DNA of 5,709 nucleotides from an uncultured Eubacterium sp. (GTDB lineage: Bacteria; Bacillota; Clostridia; Lachnospirales; Lachnospiraceae). Below the pieces are notes generated by a model. The model was not told the DNA's origin. It ran no database searches and was given only the letters and a program-made list of their open reading frames with translations. Shown here piece after piece: positions 5,693 through 5,709 of this stretch. Positions within the stretch are counted from its first letter, which is position 1, and every line of letters starts with the position of its first letter. The position numbers were made by a program, and so were the translations under genes. The DNA lies in contig URQO01000083.1 of NCBI GenBank assembly GCA_900550135.1, positions 1-5,709 of the forward strand, read 5' to 3'.

Positions 5693-5709
5693 ATGGCAAG
5701 AGAAAGAAA
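5693..5709 (+). CDS. 5' end of an unidentified gene, cut by the window edge
   Basis: ATG at 5693 is preceded by a perfect AGGAGG (5679-5684) at eight-base spacing, which marks a real translation start. Only five full codons are present (MARER), followed by AA of a codon that must be Lys or Asn. That is too little to assign a family. The basic start gives no sign of a signal peptide, but this is weak evidence. The gene lies beyond the typA terminator and has its own promoter candidates, so it is probably a separate transcription unit. Confidence 0.7.

Overview
The window is an AT-rich stretch of chromosome that looks like a low-GC Gram-positive anaerobe. The protein sequences suggest a Clostridia or Lachnospiraceae-type Firmicute. 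The evidence is the class A penicillin-binding protein with a lysine/tyrosine-rich insert and a Cys-containing, low-complexity tail, strong AGGAGG ribosome binding sites, and a TypA of the usual Firmicute length. The lineage is an inference from protein character and base composition; no rRNA or other marker is present.

Layout. Positions 1-94 are non-coding, with a 10-base direct repeat and a small hairpin; the source of this sequence is unknown. A class A penicillin-binding protein (857 aa) is on the minus strand at 95-2668. A 128-base divergent promoter region (2669-2796) separates it from two plus-strand genes: a YigZ/IMPACT-family protein (2797-3435) and the ribosome-associated GTPase TypA/BipA (3601-5433). 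The yigZ-typA gap carries a degenerate 37-base tandem repeat and a good promoter for typA. No terminator is visible between the two genes, so typA may be read both from its own promoter and by read-through. A strong intrinsic terminator (5482-5521) ends the unit. After an AT-rich leader with two palindromes, a new gene begins at 5693 and is cut off after five codons.

How the genes fit together. The penicillin-binding protein builds peptidoglycan at the membrane. YigZ and TypA both belong on the translation/RNA side: TypA is an EF-G relative acting on ribosomes, and YigZ is built from domains with EF-G-like folds. These are ordinary housekeeping genes, and I see no convincing undescribed multi-gene system. 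The most unusual signals are non-coding. First, the divergent region contains two separate inverted-repeat pairs that share one symmetry axis, placing the same two-block motif before both divergent genes. Second, the 37-base repeat array begins in the last codons of yigZ, and its last unit supplies the -35 element of typA.
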